Assembly: GCF_002878395.1 (NCBI RefSeq)
Contig: NC_061122.1
Span: 81,105,093-81,169,092 of the forward strand
DNA: 64,000 bases
Source of the DNA: Capsicum annuum
Lineage: Eukaryota; Streptophyta; Magnoliopsida; Solanales; Solanaceae
Reading direction: 5' to 3'
This document shows positions 46,941 through 57,843 of the stretch, one piece after another. The notes under the pieces were generated by a model that was not told where the DNA came from, made no database searches, and saw nothing but the letters and a program-made list of their open reading frames with translations. Made by a program: the position numbers and the translations under genes. How positions within the stretch are numbered: position 1 is the first letter of the stretch; each line of letters begins with the position of its first letter.

Positions 46941-48117
46941 ATCTATATATGATTTCTGATGACTCTGGGCTGTTTAAAATTTTTTCCTAATCAACTTAAC
47001 TTTTTCTATAGCTTCGTACACTACATCGAGCCCTAGAAAGTAGCCCACCCACCTCAAACCAACCTATGGGTGATCTATATCTCCTCTCATAAAGAGCCTC
47101 AAACGGGGCTATCTAAATGCTCCTCCCATAAAGAGCCTTAAACGGGGCTATCTAAATGCTAGAATGATAACTGTTATTTTACGTGAACTCGATCAATGGC
47201 AAATGCTCATCCCAACTACCTTTTAAATCAAGAGCACATTCCCTCAATATATCCTTTAGAGTTTGGATGGTCTTCTCTGCTTAACCATTTGTTTGAGGGT
47301 GAAAAGCTATTCTAAGATGGACCTAGGTACCAAGAACCTTCTGAAATGCTCTCCAAAATTGGGAAGTAAACTGAGTACCCCTATCTGAGATGATAGATAA
47401 GGGAACTCCATACAATCTGACTAACTCTCGGATATACAACTTAGCAAAATCCTCAGCTGTATATGATATGTGAACTGGCAAGAAATAAGCTGACTTAGTC
47501 AATTGTCTACAATAACCTAAATCGAGTCATGATGACAAGGCAAATGAGGTAAACCAGTCACAAAATCCATATTTACCTCTTCCCACTTCCAAGTGGGGAT
47601 ACTAAACTCTTGCAACATACCACCAAGTCTTTAGTGCTCTACTTTAACCTATTGAGAAGTTGCATACTTAGCTACGAACTCTGCTATATCTCTCTTCATA
47701 CCATTCCACCAATAGATTTCATACAAGTCGCGATACATCTTGGTAGCACATGGATGAATAGAATAACGCGCACCATACACATCCACCGTAATCTGCTGTC
47801 TCAAATTATCAACACAAGGCACACACAATCTACCCTAATATCTCAATATGCCATCTCCTCCTTGGGAGAAAGCCTCAATATTTTGGTCTTTATCTGACTC
47901 CTTCGATTTGACCAAACTAGAATCCATATCTTGCTTCTCCTTTTTTTTAAAACTAGGGAAGATTTGGAACTACTCTGAACCCAAACATTCCCTTCAGCTG
48001 AGTTAACCAACCAACACCCAATCTTTCCAAATGATGAAATTCTTGAGCCAACTCATTTTTATCATTCTCAATATGAGCAACACTGCATATAGATAATCTA
48101 CTGAGGGCTTCTGCCAC
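46941..48117 (-). pseudogene. G3' integrase core, degenerate
   Basis: The nucleotide order follows G3 39543-40720, with many stops. It includes a local tandem duplication near 47088-47155 ('ataaagagcct.aaacggggctatctaaatgct' twice). The frame at 47610-47897 on the plus strand is a shadow. Confidence 0.6.
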
Positions 48118-49074
48118 TGATACATTCAAATGGCCACCTTAGCTTTTGATGACATCTTTGAAGGCCAACATGTAAAGGCTCAAGACTTAGTCACCCTGAG
48201 AGAACAAGGATACACAAGAAGGATTATTTTGAGCATGACTTAAAGCAATCTTGTGTTTGAAAGGTTTCTTAGTTGCTTACATTGATGCTAACCTAAGAAC
48301 CACAAGCTTGAAGTATGAACCATACTCGATTTTTGAGAGCATTGAAAAGGCACCATTCGTTCAAGTTATAGTACCTTGGTTTCCCCTTCATTAAGGGTAT
48401 TTTATACATTACATATGGTGTATTTACACACCAAGGCAACCTCTCTCATTAAGGGCAAAGTGGTCTTTTTATCTTCATTTGTAATATATTATAAATAGGC
48501 TCCTTTAGTCTTATTTTAACTAGTTAATGAATGATGAACATTTGAAAGACTTATTCTCTCTTTGGAGAGTGCAACATCTTAGTATAGTTCTTAGTTAGGG
48601 CTTGGAAAAGTCATCCTTAGTATAGGGCTTGGAAAAGCAAATATTGTTCTTTGCTTGGAAATGGTGGATTTTGAGGTGAGTGATTCCCTTGGCGGTCATC
48701 GTAAGAGTGTGGTGTTGCTGTTACAGTAATTAGGGGTTTAGTTTTTGAATCACACTTTGTTCCTAAGTCTTGTAACAAATCTATATCTCACTATCTATCC
48801 TTTTATTCTTGTAATCTTGTTGTTGTTTGTAGTGGACTATTTTTATGTCTTGTTGAATCCAAAAATATGTGTTCTTGTTTTCATCTTGTTATTCACGATT
48901 TATGTCTATTTTGGGTGTCAAATACACCTTTTTTTCTTGTATTCTTGTTGTATTTGTCGAATCCAAGTGAGGTCTCCATTTGGTCCATGATTTATTATGA
49001 TTTGTGGTCTGTTTTGGAGGGTGTATTGGACTGTTTTGTGGCTGTTTCGTGTTCCTCTTATTTTTCTTGTATCA
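48118..49074 (+). repeat. I1: solo LTR of the TGATAC family
   Basis: 957 bp from TGATACATTC to CTTGTATCA with the perfect 5-bp TSD gccac (48113-48117 and 49075-49079). G3' sequence is continuous across it. It contains TATAAATA at 48490-48497 and the family block 'cttggcggtcatcgtaagagtgtgg'. Its first 110 bases encode the same LTR-borne peptide as the P1 and I2 LTRs. Confidence 0.92.
48490..48497 (+). promoter_or_regulatory. TATA box, I1 LTR
   Basis: TATAAATA about 370 bp into the LTR. In the I2 LTRs the same position reads CTATAAGTAGG or CTATAAGGAGG. Confidence 0.5.
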
Positions 49075-49079
49075 GCCAC

Positions 49080-49234
49080 TACATAGGCCTTGATCGGATT
49101 ATACAACATACTCATGTCATAATCTTTCAATGATTCTAACCACCTTCTCTGCCGAAGATACAACTTTCTCTGAGTAAACACATATTGCAACCTTTTATTG
49201 TTCGTGAATACATCATCATATACACTATACAGAT
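49080..49234 (-). pseudogene. G3' RNase H fragment
   Basis: 155 bp between I1 and I2, matching G3 40722-40865 ('cttctctgccgaagatacaactttctctgagtaaacacatatt'). It encodes the YVFTQRKLYLRQRRWLE part of RNase H on the minus strand. Confidence 0.75.
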
Positions 49235-50109
49235 TGATACAAGAATAATGGCCGCCTTAGATTTCGACGATATTATTCAAAGTCACTATGTGAAGAATCA
49301 AGCTTTGGTCGCATGGAGGGCACGGGATCATACTTTGAGGGGATGTTTTGAGCCTACCATTGATCAAACCCGAGTGTGAAAGATTGTTTGGAGCCTTGAA
49401 GACTTAAGGACTCTCGAGTTTGGACCACCTTTGTTGGTTCACGATTTTGGTGCCCTTTATGAAGGGCATTTTGGTCACTTAGCCTTAAGGGCATTTTGGA
49501 CAATCATATTATTTTCCAACACACCAAGGCCACCTTTGGTCATTAAGGGTAGTGTAGTCTTTTTTGCCTTCTTTTGTAATATACTATAAGTAGGATTTTT
49601 GTAGGTCTTCTCTCATCAGTTTTATGAAAGATGAAATATTGAAACATTAAAAATCCTCTCTCTTAAGAGTAGAACACTTAGTCTTAGTTAGGGCTTGGAA
49701 AAGCTAGTATTGATCTTTGCTTGGAAATGGTGGATCTTGAGGTGAGTTTATTCCCTTGGCGGTCACCGTAAGAGTGTGATTTTGATTATTACATTTATTA
49801 GGGGTTTTTGAGTTTAAAACACTCTTTAGTTCTTAATCTTGGTCTCACTATCTATCCTTTACTTTTGTTGTTGTCATCTTGTGTAGTGGACTATTTTGGG
49901 TCCTTCATTGAATCTAACACTTGTATTATTCTTATTCATATTGTTCCTCACGATTTTTGGCTGTTTGGGGTGTCAAATACACCTTTGTTTCTTGTATTTT
50001 TCTTGTTGATAGCGAATCTGAGAGTGGTGTACATCTTGGTCCTCGGATCCTTAAGATTGTGGACTGATTTGGAGTGTGTTTTGTGCCTTCCGTTGTCTTT
50101 CTCATATCA
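49235..50109 (+). repeat. I2 5' LTR
   Basis: 875 bp. TGATACAAGAATAATGG ... CTCATATCA (final GTATCA changed to ATATCA). It has a TATA-like CTATAAGTAGG near 49581 and the conserved R-region block 'cttggcggtcaccgtaagagtgtga'. A short open frame from ATG 49248 (MAALDFDDIIQSHYVKNQ) recurs in the other LTRs. Confidence 0.9.
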
Positions 50110-51365
50110 TTTGATATCAAAGCATGGCTTGATATTGTTTCCACAAGATCAATCTTGGGATTTTTAGTTGAAAAAAACGAAAAAAAATTGTTAAAAAAAA
50201 AGTTAAAATCTGAAAATTCCAGAAAAATAGCAATCTGTCCATTTTGTGTTCTTGGTCGAAAATTGTGTTCTTATTATGTATTGGCCAGTATTTTTACTTT
50301 TCTTTGTTGTCTCTAAGCTTTAGTTCTGTTCCTCACTAACACGTTGAGTCTATATCTTAGCTTAGAGCTTGAAATATTGATGTTGTTAATGTGAACAAAG
50401 TGTGGCCGATTGTTGTTGGTATTGTTGTTGCGGGTTCGAGACCTGAACCTGTGATGTGTTTTTGGTTCAAGTTTGAACGTGTATTATGGAGATTGTGTTG
50501 TGGAATTTAATCTTGGGAAGTTGTTGTTGTTTTTGAGGTCCAACTTGAACCTTAGAACTTCAAAACCCAAAGTTTGTGTTCTTGGTGTTCTTCATCATCT
50601 CCATATATTGTTGGAAAAAAAGTGGTTGTTGATCTTAGAAGTTGAAAAAAAGAGTGTGTATTGTGTTAGTCTTGAAAGACATAGATCCAAGTTCCTACAC
50701 ACTAAAGACTTTACATCACTTCTCAACCACTTTCCCATGAAACAAGGGTCCATGTTTTAAGGAGAAGTACAAGAAAAAGTCAAGTCTTGAAAATTGAAAA
50801 AGGATCCAAGACTTATTTTCTCTCCTAAAACAAAATCCACCAATCAAAATTAATTTTTGACCAAGACTTGAACCTTTAAGAATAACCACTTGATAAAACC
50901 GACCCAATACGTGGCTGCCACATCATCACTGCTACTGTTCACGTAATATTTTTGAGCTCAAATTTTAGATTCTTAGTTTCAACTTATTGTTTCATTAGTT
51001 TCATGTCTTGATTCTAGAATTAATTAACAACTAGTAATCACCTACTTAGTTGTAGATTAATTATTGAATCCGCTTCTTCGTGTCTTCATTATTTGTGTGC
51101 TTTTCTCATTTTTAACTCATAGTAACTTCTATGTTTCAAGTTCGTAAGTAAATTTTGTTTTGTTTCTTGAGTCAATCAAGCAAGAATCCATTCCGATCGC
51201 CAAGTAGAATTAACATCTTATTGACTATCGGAGTATAAGAAACTTTCAATATTCGCTGCTCCAATTGTGAGGATCACAAAAGTGAGTGAATACGAGTGTT
51301 GGTGAGGATCTTTTACTAATATTGTTTGTTCATTTTATAGGTTCAAAAGGTGATATAAGGGGAAT
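50110..51365 (+). other. I2 5' leader
   Basis: Non-coding, 1.25 kb. It contains the block GTGGCTGCCACATCATCACT with CTACTGTTCACG at 50911-50943, shared with the leaders of E1, I4 and I3. Directly before the gag-like ATG a T-rich stretch ends TTTTATAGG (about 51334-51342), which looks like a splice acceptor; a spliced leader is possible but not shown. The frames at 50473-50760 and nearby are not supported. Confidence 0.55.
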
Positions 51366-51773
51366 ATGTCTTCGATAGTTGGGGATTATTGTGACTACAA
51401 TATGGGAGACTATGGTTATAGTGAGGGGTTTTATGGCTATGAAGTTGAGGGAGATTGCGGAGGCTATGAAAATAGCCATGATCGAAACTTAGGCAGATTT
51501 GAAAGTTACTCTTTTGAGGGAGAAAATGAGGTGAATGAAGTTCCTAGTGCTTATGGTGACTTTGGAGATGATGTAGGACCTCGTGATGGATCTTATGATG
51601 ATGTTGGGGCATGTGAGGAGTCCTACACATCTCAATCCCAACCTAGATTTGGTGTTAGGTATAATCCTTTCATTCGTAAAGCTTATGAGAGTTATGTGAG
51701 AGTACATGTGAGGAGTATAAAGATTTATATTCTAAACCTTGTAGTACTTCTTATCAAGATCAATATAGTGTGA
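51366..51773 (+). pseudogene. I2 acidic Tyr/Gly-rich ORF at the gag position
   Basis: 135 codons from ATG 51366. The N-terminal 45 residues are rich in Gly, Tyr and Asp (GDYCDYNMGDYGYSEGFYGY), the middle is acidic, and then QSQPRFGVRYNPFIRKAYES. It has no Retrotrans_gag core or zinc knuckle. After about 51715 a frameshift links it to the protease-like frame. It occupies the place of gag but may be only the C-terminal gag spacer, left after loss of the capsid part. Function unknown. Confidence 0.4.
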
Positions 51774-52260
51774 ATAGTTATACTAGCTCTAGTGGAGGTT
51801 GATCAACGAGAAGAAGAGGGTATGCATCTCCAAAATCGAGGGGTACTCGTGTCCTTTACAATATTGATCTAAGAAGGAGTGTACACTCCGGATAAGGGAC
51901 CATTTGTGGGATACCGGGCTGCCTCATTGTTTTAAATGATAGGTACTATATAAACTACATCGTTCCATCCATGGTTGACTAGTTGGGGTTGTTTTGCGAG
52001 CCTTTACTAGTTCCATACTTCTTGGACGGGTTTAAGGTTACCGAGAGGGTCAAAGTTATCTTCTCCCAATTTGAGTACCATGAGGAGGTGTGGTGTGATA
52101 TTCTTTCATTGACATATGGTCATGTATGCTTAGGTGTCAATTGGTTTGCACAACATAGAGTTCAAAATGTGCAAAATTGGCCTAATGTTGTAAGAGACCG
52201 GTGGGGAAATCACCTCATGACATACATACTGCCCTAGCTACAAAGAGAAGTAAATACTTA
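51774..52260 (+). pseudogene. I2 retropepsin-like segment
   Basis: The frame reads NDRYYINYIVPSMVD, stop, LGLFCEPLLVPYFLDGFKVT, then EEVWCDILSLTYGHVCLGVN. The layout (SMVD.LGL, K/T.V.V.F, WCDILP-M..GH..LG..W) is that of the aspartic protease region of plant gypsy polyproteins, where the LG...W motif forms the C-terminal part of the fold. The usual catalytic DSG/DPG triad upstream is not recognisable (PGCLIVLND instead). In-frame stops lie near 51895 and 51980 and at 52237. A basic linker (KKREVV) leads on to ORF-X. Confidence 0.45.
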
Positions 52261-52435
52261 CTCCAATCTGAATGCTTATGAGAGAAAAAAAATTGAGAGG
52301 AGTAAGGGTATGAAAGGTAGTAATTCGAGAGTGAAAAAAAGAGAGGTTGTGTGGAGCTAAGTGAGGGGATTATCACCAAACCGTGCTAACATTGGTTGTC
52401 CTTCTATTTCTAAGAACATTTGTGTAGGTACCAAC

Positions 52436-52805
52436 ATGGCAAGCGAAGGTGAACAATGCCGAATGGAAGTTGCTGCCCAAGCTTATGGAGGACCTTCACA
52501 CCATGGGAAATAAGAATCTACTCAAGAAATTCAAGGTAAAATAGCTAACTCTTACACTGTGGTGCATGAAAATGATATTCGTGTGGCTAGTAGCCCATTG
52601 AGTGTGAGTAGTAGCTTACTTACTTGTCAGTCAAATGATTCTTTGTCTCTTGTTGATGATGTACATGTTGTGAGTGTGGATACAGTAGTTGATCCTATTG
52701 ATGACGAAATTGACTCTTCTTGTAAGGTTAATTTATGTTCACCTAGTGTTGAAACCTATATGTTGAACGGAAGTACATCATCTTGTGTAATCGTTGTTGA
52801 TCAAC
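52436..52805 (+). pseudogene. ORF-X of I2, first part
   Basis: ATG 52436 opens the frame MASEGEQCRMEVAAQAYGG, broken by TAA at about 52510. It continues open from 52559 through VDPIDDEIDSSCKVNLCSPS and STSSCVIVVDQ, where I4 is inserted. This frame is the same as that of the protease-like segment upstream, so protease-like and ORF-X were probably one polyprotein. See P1 for the best-preserved copy. Confidence 0.6.
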
Positions 52806-53585
52806 TGATACAAGTACAACCACGAAGATGGACACATGTGAGAATGTAATGAACCCGGGGCTTGGAGTGTGCGAGTGAAGGACTTAAAACACACCAAACC
52901 GACCCTAATCTTACACTTGGAGTGTAAAGAAGAGCCTTGGAACACAACAAGGCATCCCCTAAATACACTTGAAAGGAGCCTAGCTCTTAAAAGGGCATTT
53001 TGGACATTTTTATATTTTATTTGTAACCTAGTAGAACATTGTAGGGCTTTTAGACTTAGATTATTCATGATGTTGTAATTCTTGAAACACAAAGAAACAC
53101 AAGTCCTCTCTCCTTGAGGCACCAAAACCGAAATTAGGCATAGAAAGTGTGGAATCACTCTTGTTGATCTCATGGCTTGGAAACGTGATGCTTGGGAGGT
53201 GGATTTCAACCTTGTGTCTTCGTAAGAGATAGGTGAACACTGTATTTAGTGTTAAGGGTCCAAGAGTGGAATATGCTCTTGGGTTCTTAATATTATACCT
53301 TCATTAAGTCTATCTAACTATCCCTTTAATTTTATAGTAATCTTGTAGTAGTTTATGTTCTTGTAACTGTTTCTATCTCTAGTTAGTAAAATCGCATTTT
53401 GTTCCTATCTTGTTATTGTTGTCCATCTCATCATATTGTTTCTATTTTGGTGTATTTACACCTTCAATATCTTGTTGTTATTGTGTTTTCATTGTTGTTG
53501 TAGTGAATCCGAGAGTGGTCACCAAAAGGGTCCTTGATTCTTCAAACTTATGGACTGATTTGGTGTTTGTTTCATGCTTCCCTTG
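52806..53585 (+). repeat. I4 extra LTR in inverted orientation
   Basis: It starts TGATACAAGTACAACC and follows the LTR to 'tttcatgcttcccttg', where it meets the opposite-facing LTR. Arm 52806-53452 pairs with 53586-54236, leaving a 133-base spacer. Confidence 0.88.
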
Positions 53586-54236
53586 CACCAAAACAACACA
53601 ATATGATGAGATGGACAATAACAACAAGATAGGAACAGCACACAGTTTTACTAACTAGAGATAGAAACGGTTACAAGAACACAAACTACTACAAGATTAC
53701 TATAAAAGTAAAGGGATAGTAAGATATACTTAATGAAGGTATAATCTTAAGAACCCAAGAGCATATTCCACTATTGGACCCTTAAAACTACACACAACAT
53801 TCACCTATCTCTTAGGAAGATACAAGGTTGGAATCCACCTCCCAAGCATCACGTTTCCAAGCCATGAGATCAACAAGAGTGATTCCGCACTCTCTATGCC
53901 TAATTTCGGTTTTGGTGACTCAAGGAGAGAGGACTTGTGTTTCTTTGTGTTTCAAGACTTAAAACATCATGAATAATTTAAGTCTAAAAGCCCTACAATG
54001 TTCTATTTATACTAGGTTACAAATAAAATACAAAATGTCCAAAATGCCCTTTTAAGAGCTAGGCTTCCTTCAAGTGTATTTAGGGAATGCCTTGTTGTGT
54101 TCCAAGGATCCTCTTTGCACTCCAAGTGTGCGATTAGGGTTGGTTTGGTGTGTTTTAAGTCCTTCACTCACACACTCCAAGCCCCGGTTTCATTACATTC
54201 TCACATGAGTCCATCTTCGTGGTCGTACTTGTATCA
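53586..54236 (-). repeat. I4 3' LTR, truncated
   Basis: Minus-oriented, U3 end GTACTTGTATCA at 54236 next to the polypurine tract. It contains TATTTATA (54004-54011), i.e. TATAAATA on the minus strand. Its U5 end is missing. Confidence 0.85.
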
Positions 54237-54313
54237 TCCTCCCCTCCTTAAAAAGGATTCGACCTCGAATCCATGCCTTGCAAAAATAAAGAGAGACAAA
54301 CAAGCACATTTTC

Positions 54314-55728
54314 TCATGGAATGAGGGTTAGGATTAGCAAAAATAAACAATAATGATATGCACTCAAAACACTCAAAACAGCCCACACCAAAAAAAAAAG
54401 AAACCCAGGACCCTTTGAGTTCAATCTCGGCCAACAACAAATCTCGACATGCCAAGGTGGTTCATATCTGACATATAACCAAGAGTCATTAGTGTTAAAC
54501 ATTATGAAGCCATTGAAAAATTCACCAAGGACTTGACTATGATAAGAACCCAAAATAAATGCACCTAAGCCGAGAGTAAATCTTCCCCACTCTAAGATGG
54601 CACCGGGATCAAATGGGAAGAATGGCCATAGGTACAGGTCTAAGCAACACACCCATTTCCCGTAGTCTTTACCACAACCACACGACCTACTCTCTACATT
54701 GGCATACATATCAAGGTGGCACTCAATTCTACTTCTACTATGGTGTCCTCGGAAAAGCCACACAAAGTAGAAAAAGAAGTAGTTTCCAAGACCCCACATT
54801 TCTTACCCTTAAGAGTACTCTCATCTTCCAAGAAGAGATTTCCATCTTTAGGAGGAATATTGTCACACCATAGTGGGTTAACATATATGATATAGCTTCC
54901 AAGGCAAGCTATACCATCATTTTCACCACTAGGTCTATTAGGAGTGTTTAAACTACCTTCAAACAAGACATTGTACCTAAAGAGTGAATGATCTAACCCG
55001 CAGATAGATTTGGAACTTTCACTCTCTAAGGAATCATTATCAAGTTCCAAAGATATTTCAAGCACACGATTAACCCTATGAGCCAAGCAAATATTAGAAT
55101 CCTTACAACAACATAGGGTCACGGGTTTACTCATTTTTTCTTGACCAACATTTTCAAATTCTTCACTCACTTGAGACTCATTAATAACATCACACATATT
55201 CTCAAGTGGTGGGAAAGTTTTACACACAAGTTGGTCAACACAATTTTTATACGACGATGTACTTTAATTCAACACAATAGCTTCAGCACTAGGTGGACAC
55301 AAATCAATCTTACTAGAAGAGTCAATTTGGTCATCTATAGGATCAACTAGTGTATCCACTTGCACAACTTCTACATTATCTATAAGTGGTACGGAATCAA
55401 TATACTCATACGTAGGTAAGCTACTACTCACACTCAACGGCTTATTAGTCACACGTTCATCATCCACATGTACCAAAGTGTAAGAGATAGCTATTTTACA
55501 TTGACGTTCATGAGTATGTTCATCTTTACCTTGGTGTGAAAGTCCTTCACAAGTTTGGGTAGAAAATTTCTTTGGGAAGATCACACCGCAAGGTGTTTGG
55601 ACCTTAGGTTTTGAATTTGTTGGGATAAGTGTGGATACCGATTGGTGTAGCCTTTCAACGTGTCATTTTATGTCTTCAATATTATCGGTGATGCGGTCAA
55701 ATGTGGCATCGAGATTGGTGGTAGCCAT
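54314..55728 (-). pseudogene. I4 gag start fused to ORF-X
   Basis: From ATG 55728 (MATTNLDATFDRITDNIEDI, one TGA after) the frame runs without a protease-like segment straight into ORF-X from 55584. After a stop near 55262, 55227-54694 holds PPLENMCDVINESQVSEEFE, HSLFRYNVLFEGSLNTPNRP and GENDGIACLGSY. A frameshift leads to 54799-54314 with CCLDLYLWPFFPFDPGA and DSWLYVRYEPPW. The N-terminal segment resembles the helical gag start of E3 and E1. Compared with I2, the acidic ORF and protease-like parts are deleted, yet ORF-X is kept full length. Inactive because of stops; function unknown. Confidence 0.6.
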
Positions 55729-57024
55729 GGTACATAAAAGACAAGACAACAATGAAAAACAAAACAAACTTGTTAGCTAAAAAATGCCTCACCACACTCC
55801 CACTCTCAATTTTTACCCCACACTTGGTTTTACAAGTGTTGAAAGCCGACTTGTACTTCGTGAGTGATTGAGAGAGGAGTCCACCTTGGTCCAGAATATT
55901 TTTTTTTTGAGTTGAATCAAAGAAAATTTGCTTACGGACTTGAACCAACAAGATATAATGAGTTCACAAAAGAGAAAAGCACACAAAGAATGTTAACACG
56001 AACAAACGGACACAAAACTAATTTACAATCTAGTAGGAGTTTACTAGCTTGTCAATTAGCGTTTGGACCAATCAAACCAAACTACGGAACAATAAAAAGA
56101 AACTAAGAAAATCTGAAATTTGAGCCAAAATTTGATACGTGAACAGTTACTTGATGATGTGGCAGCCACGTATTGGTTGTGGTCTTTCTAATAATTGTTA
56201 TTCTCAAATGTTCATGTCTTGATCAAAAATTAAATTTGGATTGGTGGAATATTGTTTTAGGAGGAAAAAATAAGTCTTGGAGCCTTTTTCAATTTTCAAG
56301 ACTTTGACTTTACTTGTACTTCTCCATAAAACATGGGTCCTTGGATCATGGAAAGTTGTTGGAAAGTGGTTGAGATATGATTGACTAGTTGATGAGTGAT
56401 GGTAAGCCTTTCAAGACTAACAAAGCTTCACCTTTTTTCCTTCACCTTTATAGATCTAAGGTTCACTTTATTTTAACAAGCTATGAAGGTTGTGAAGAAA
56501 TTCAAGAACAAAATCAACAATAACCAAGAACAATCAACAACAATCTCCAAGAACACCAACAATTTCACACGACTTACTTCTAATTTTCACAATACAATAT
56601 CTTCAACACTTGGCCAAAACAACTACAACTTCAACAAAATGGTTCTTAGGCCACCAATGAACAAGAATATCACGTGGCCAAGATTATAACAACAACAAGA
56701 TAAAGGACACAGGGCCAAAACAGTCCACCACAACAATGTTCAACAACAAATCGGCCAAGTCCAAGTTCACGACTACAACTTCAACAAATACAAGCTCAAA
56801 CTTAGATTTAGACTCAAAGTTCTAGTGGAGAACAAAGCTAAAACTATAAATACTCAAGACAATTAAAAATCTCGGCCAAGGTACAACAAGAACACAATTT
56901 TTGGCCAATAACACAAAATGGACAGATTGTTCTTTTTCTGGAATTTTCAGATTTCAATTTTTTTTTAATTTTTCAAGTGAGCTATCCCAAGATTTGATCT
57001 TGTAGGAACAAGATCAAGCCATGA
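55729..57024 (-). other. I4 5' leader
   Basis: 1.3 kb, non-coding. It contains the shared leader block (56138-56175, GTGGCAGCCACG with GTGAACAGTT on the plus strand) and (CAA)n-rich runs near 56500-56700. Small frames such as 55864-56106 and 56483-56689 are not supported. Confidence 0.55.
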
Positions 57025-57036
57025 TTTGATACCAAA

Positions 57037-57843
57037 TGATACGCTAATGACAAGGGAATCACGAAACAAACACCAAATTAGTTCACAAGTTTGAAGAACC
57101 GAGGACCCCTTTGGTGACCACTCTCGGATTCACTACAACAACAATGAAAATATAATAACAACAAGATATTGAAGGTGTAAATACACCAAAACAGAAACAA
57201 TATGATGATATGGAAAACAATAACAAGATAGGAAAAACACGCAGTTTTACTAACTAGAGATAGAAACGGTTACAAGAACACAAACTACTACAAAATTACT
57301 ATAAAAGTAAAGGGATAGTTAAATAGACTTATGAATGATAATCTTAAGAACCCAAGAGAATATTTCACTCTTGGAACCTTAACACTACACACAACATAAC
57401 ACTACACACAATGTTCACCTATCTCTTACGAAGATACAAGGTTGGAATCCACCTCCCAAGCATCACGTTTCCAAGCCATGAGATCAACAAGAGTGATTCC
57501 ATACTCTCTATGCCTAATTTTGGTTTTGGTACCTCAACAGAGAGGACTTATATTTCTTTGTGTTTCAAGACTTACAACATCATGAATAATCTAAGTCTAA
57601 AAGCCCTACAATGTTCTACTAGGTTACAAATAAAATATAAAAATGTCCAAAATGCCCTTTTAAGAGCTAGGCTCCCTTAAAGTGTATTTAAGGATGCCTT
57701 TTTGTGTTCCAAGGCTCCTCTTTACACTCCAAGTGTGAGATTAGGGTTGGTTTGGTGTGTTTTAAGTCCTTCACTCTCACACTCCAAGCCCCGGTTTCAT
57801 TACATTCTCACATGCATCCATCTTCGTGGTCGTACTTGTATCA
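57037..57843 (-). repeat. I4 5' LTR
   Basis: 807 bp, TGATACGCTAATG at the low end (U5) and GTACTTGTATCA at the high end (U3), with the primer-binding site TTTGGTATCAAAT at 57024-57036. Confidence 0.9.

Larger units (their letters stand above)
52806..57843 (-). mobile_element. I4: TGATAC-family element with an extra inverted LTR
   Basis: 5038 bp with perfect TSD tcaac (52801-52805 and 57844-57848) inside ORF-X of I2. On the minus strand: 5' LTR 57037-57843, primer-binding site at 57025-57036, leader, gag start joined to ORF-X (55728 down to 54314), polypurine tract 54237-54254, 3' LTR 53586-54236 lacking its last roughly 130 bases, and then an inverted (plus-oriented) LTR 52806-53585 lacking its last 15 or so. 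Both outer ends are therefore U3 ends (TGATACAAGTAC), which normal integration does not give. Confidence 0.88.

Noticed and set aside
51320..51345. Spliced leader intron before the gag-like ATG
   Set aside because: A T-rich stretch ending ATAGG is seen here and a TTTTTGTAG stretch before the E1 gag start, but no matching donor is clear; kept only as a remark.
53410..53658. 82-codon Cys/Val-rich ORF
   Set aside because: Lies in R-U5 of an LTR and crosses the inverted LTR junction; similar frames appear in every LTR of the family because of TTG/GTT runs.
52806..54236. Inverted LTRs considered as two independent nested solo LTRs
   Set aside because: No TSD separates them at 53585, both lack their U5 ends there, and a single TSD flanks the whole of I4.
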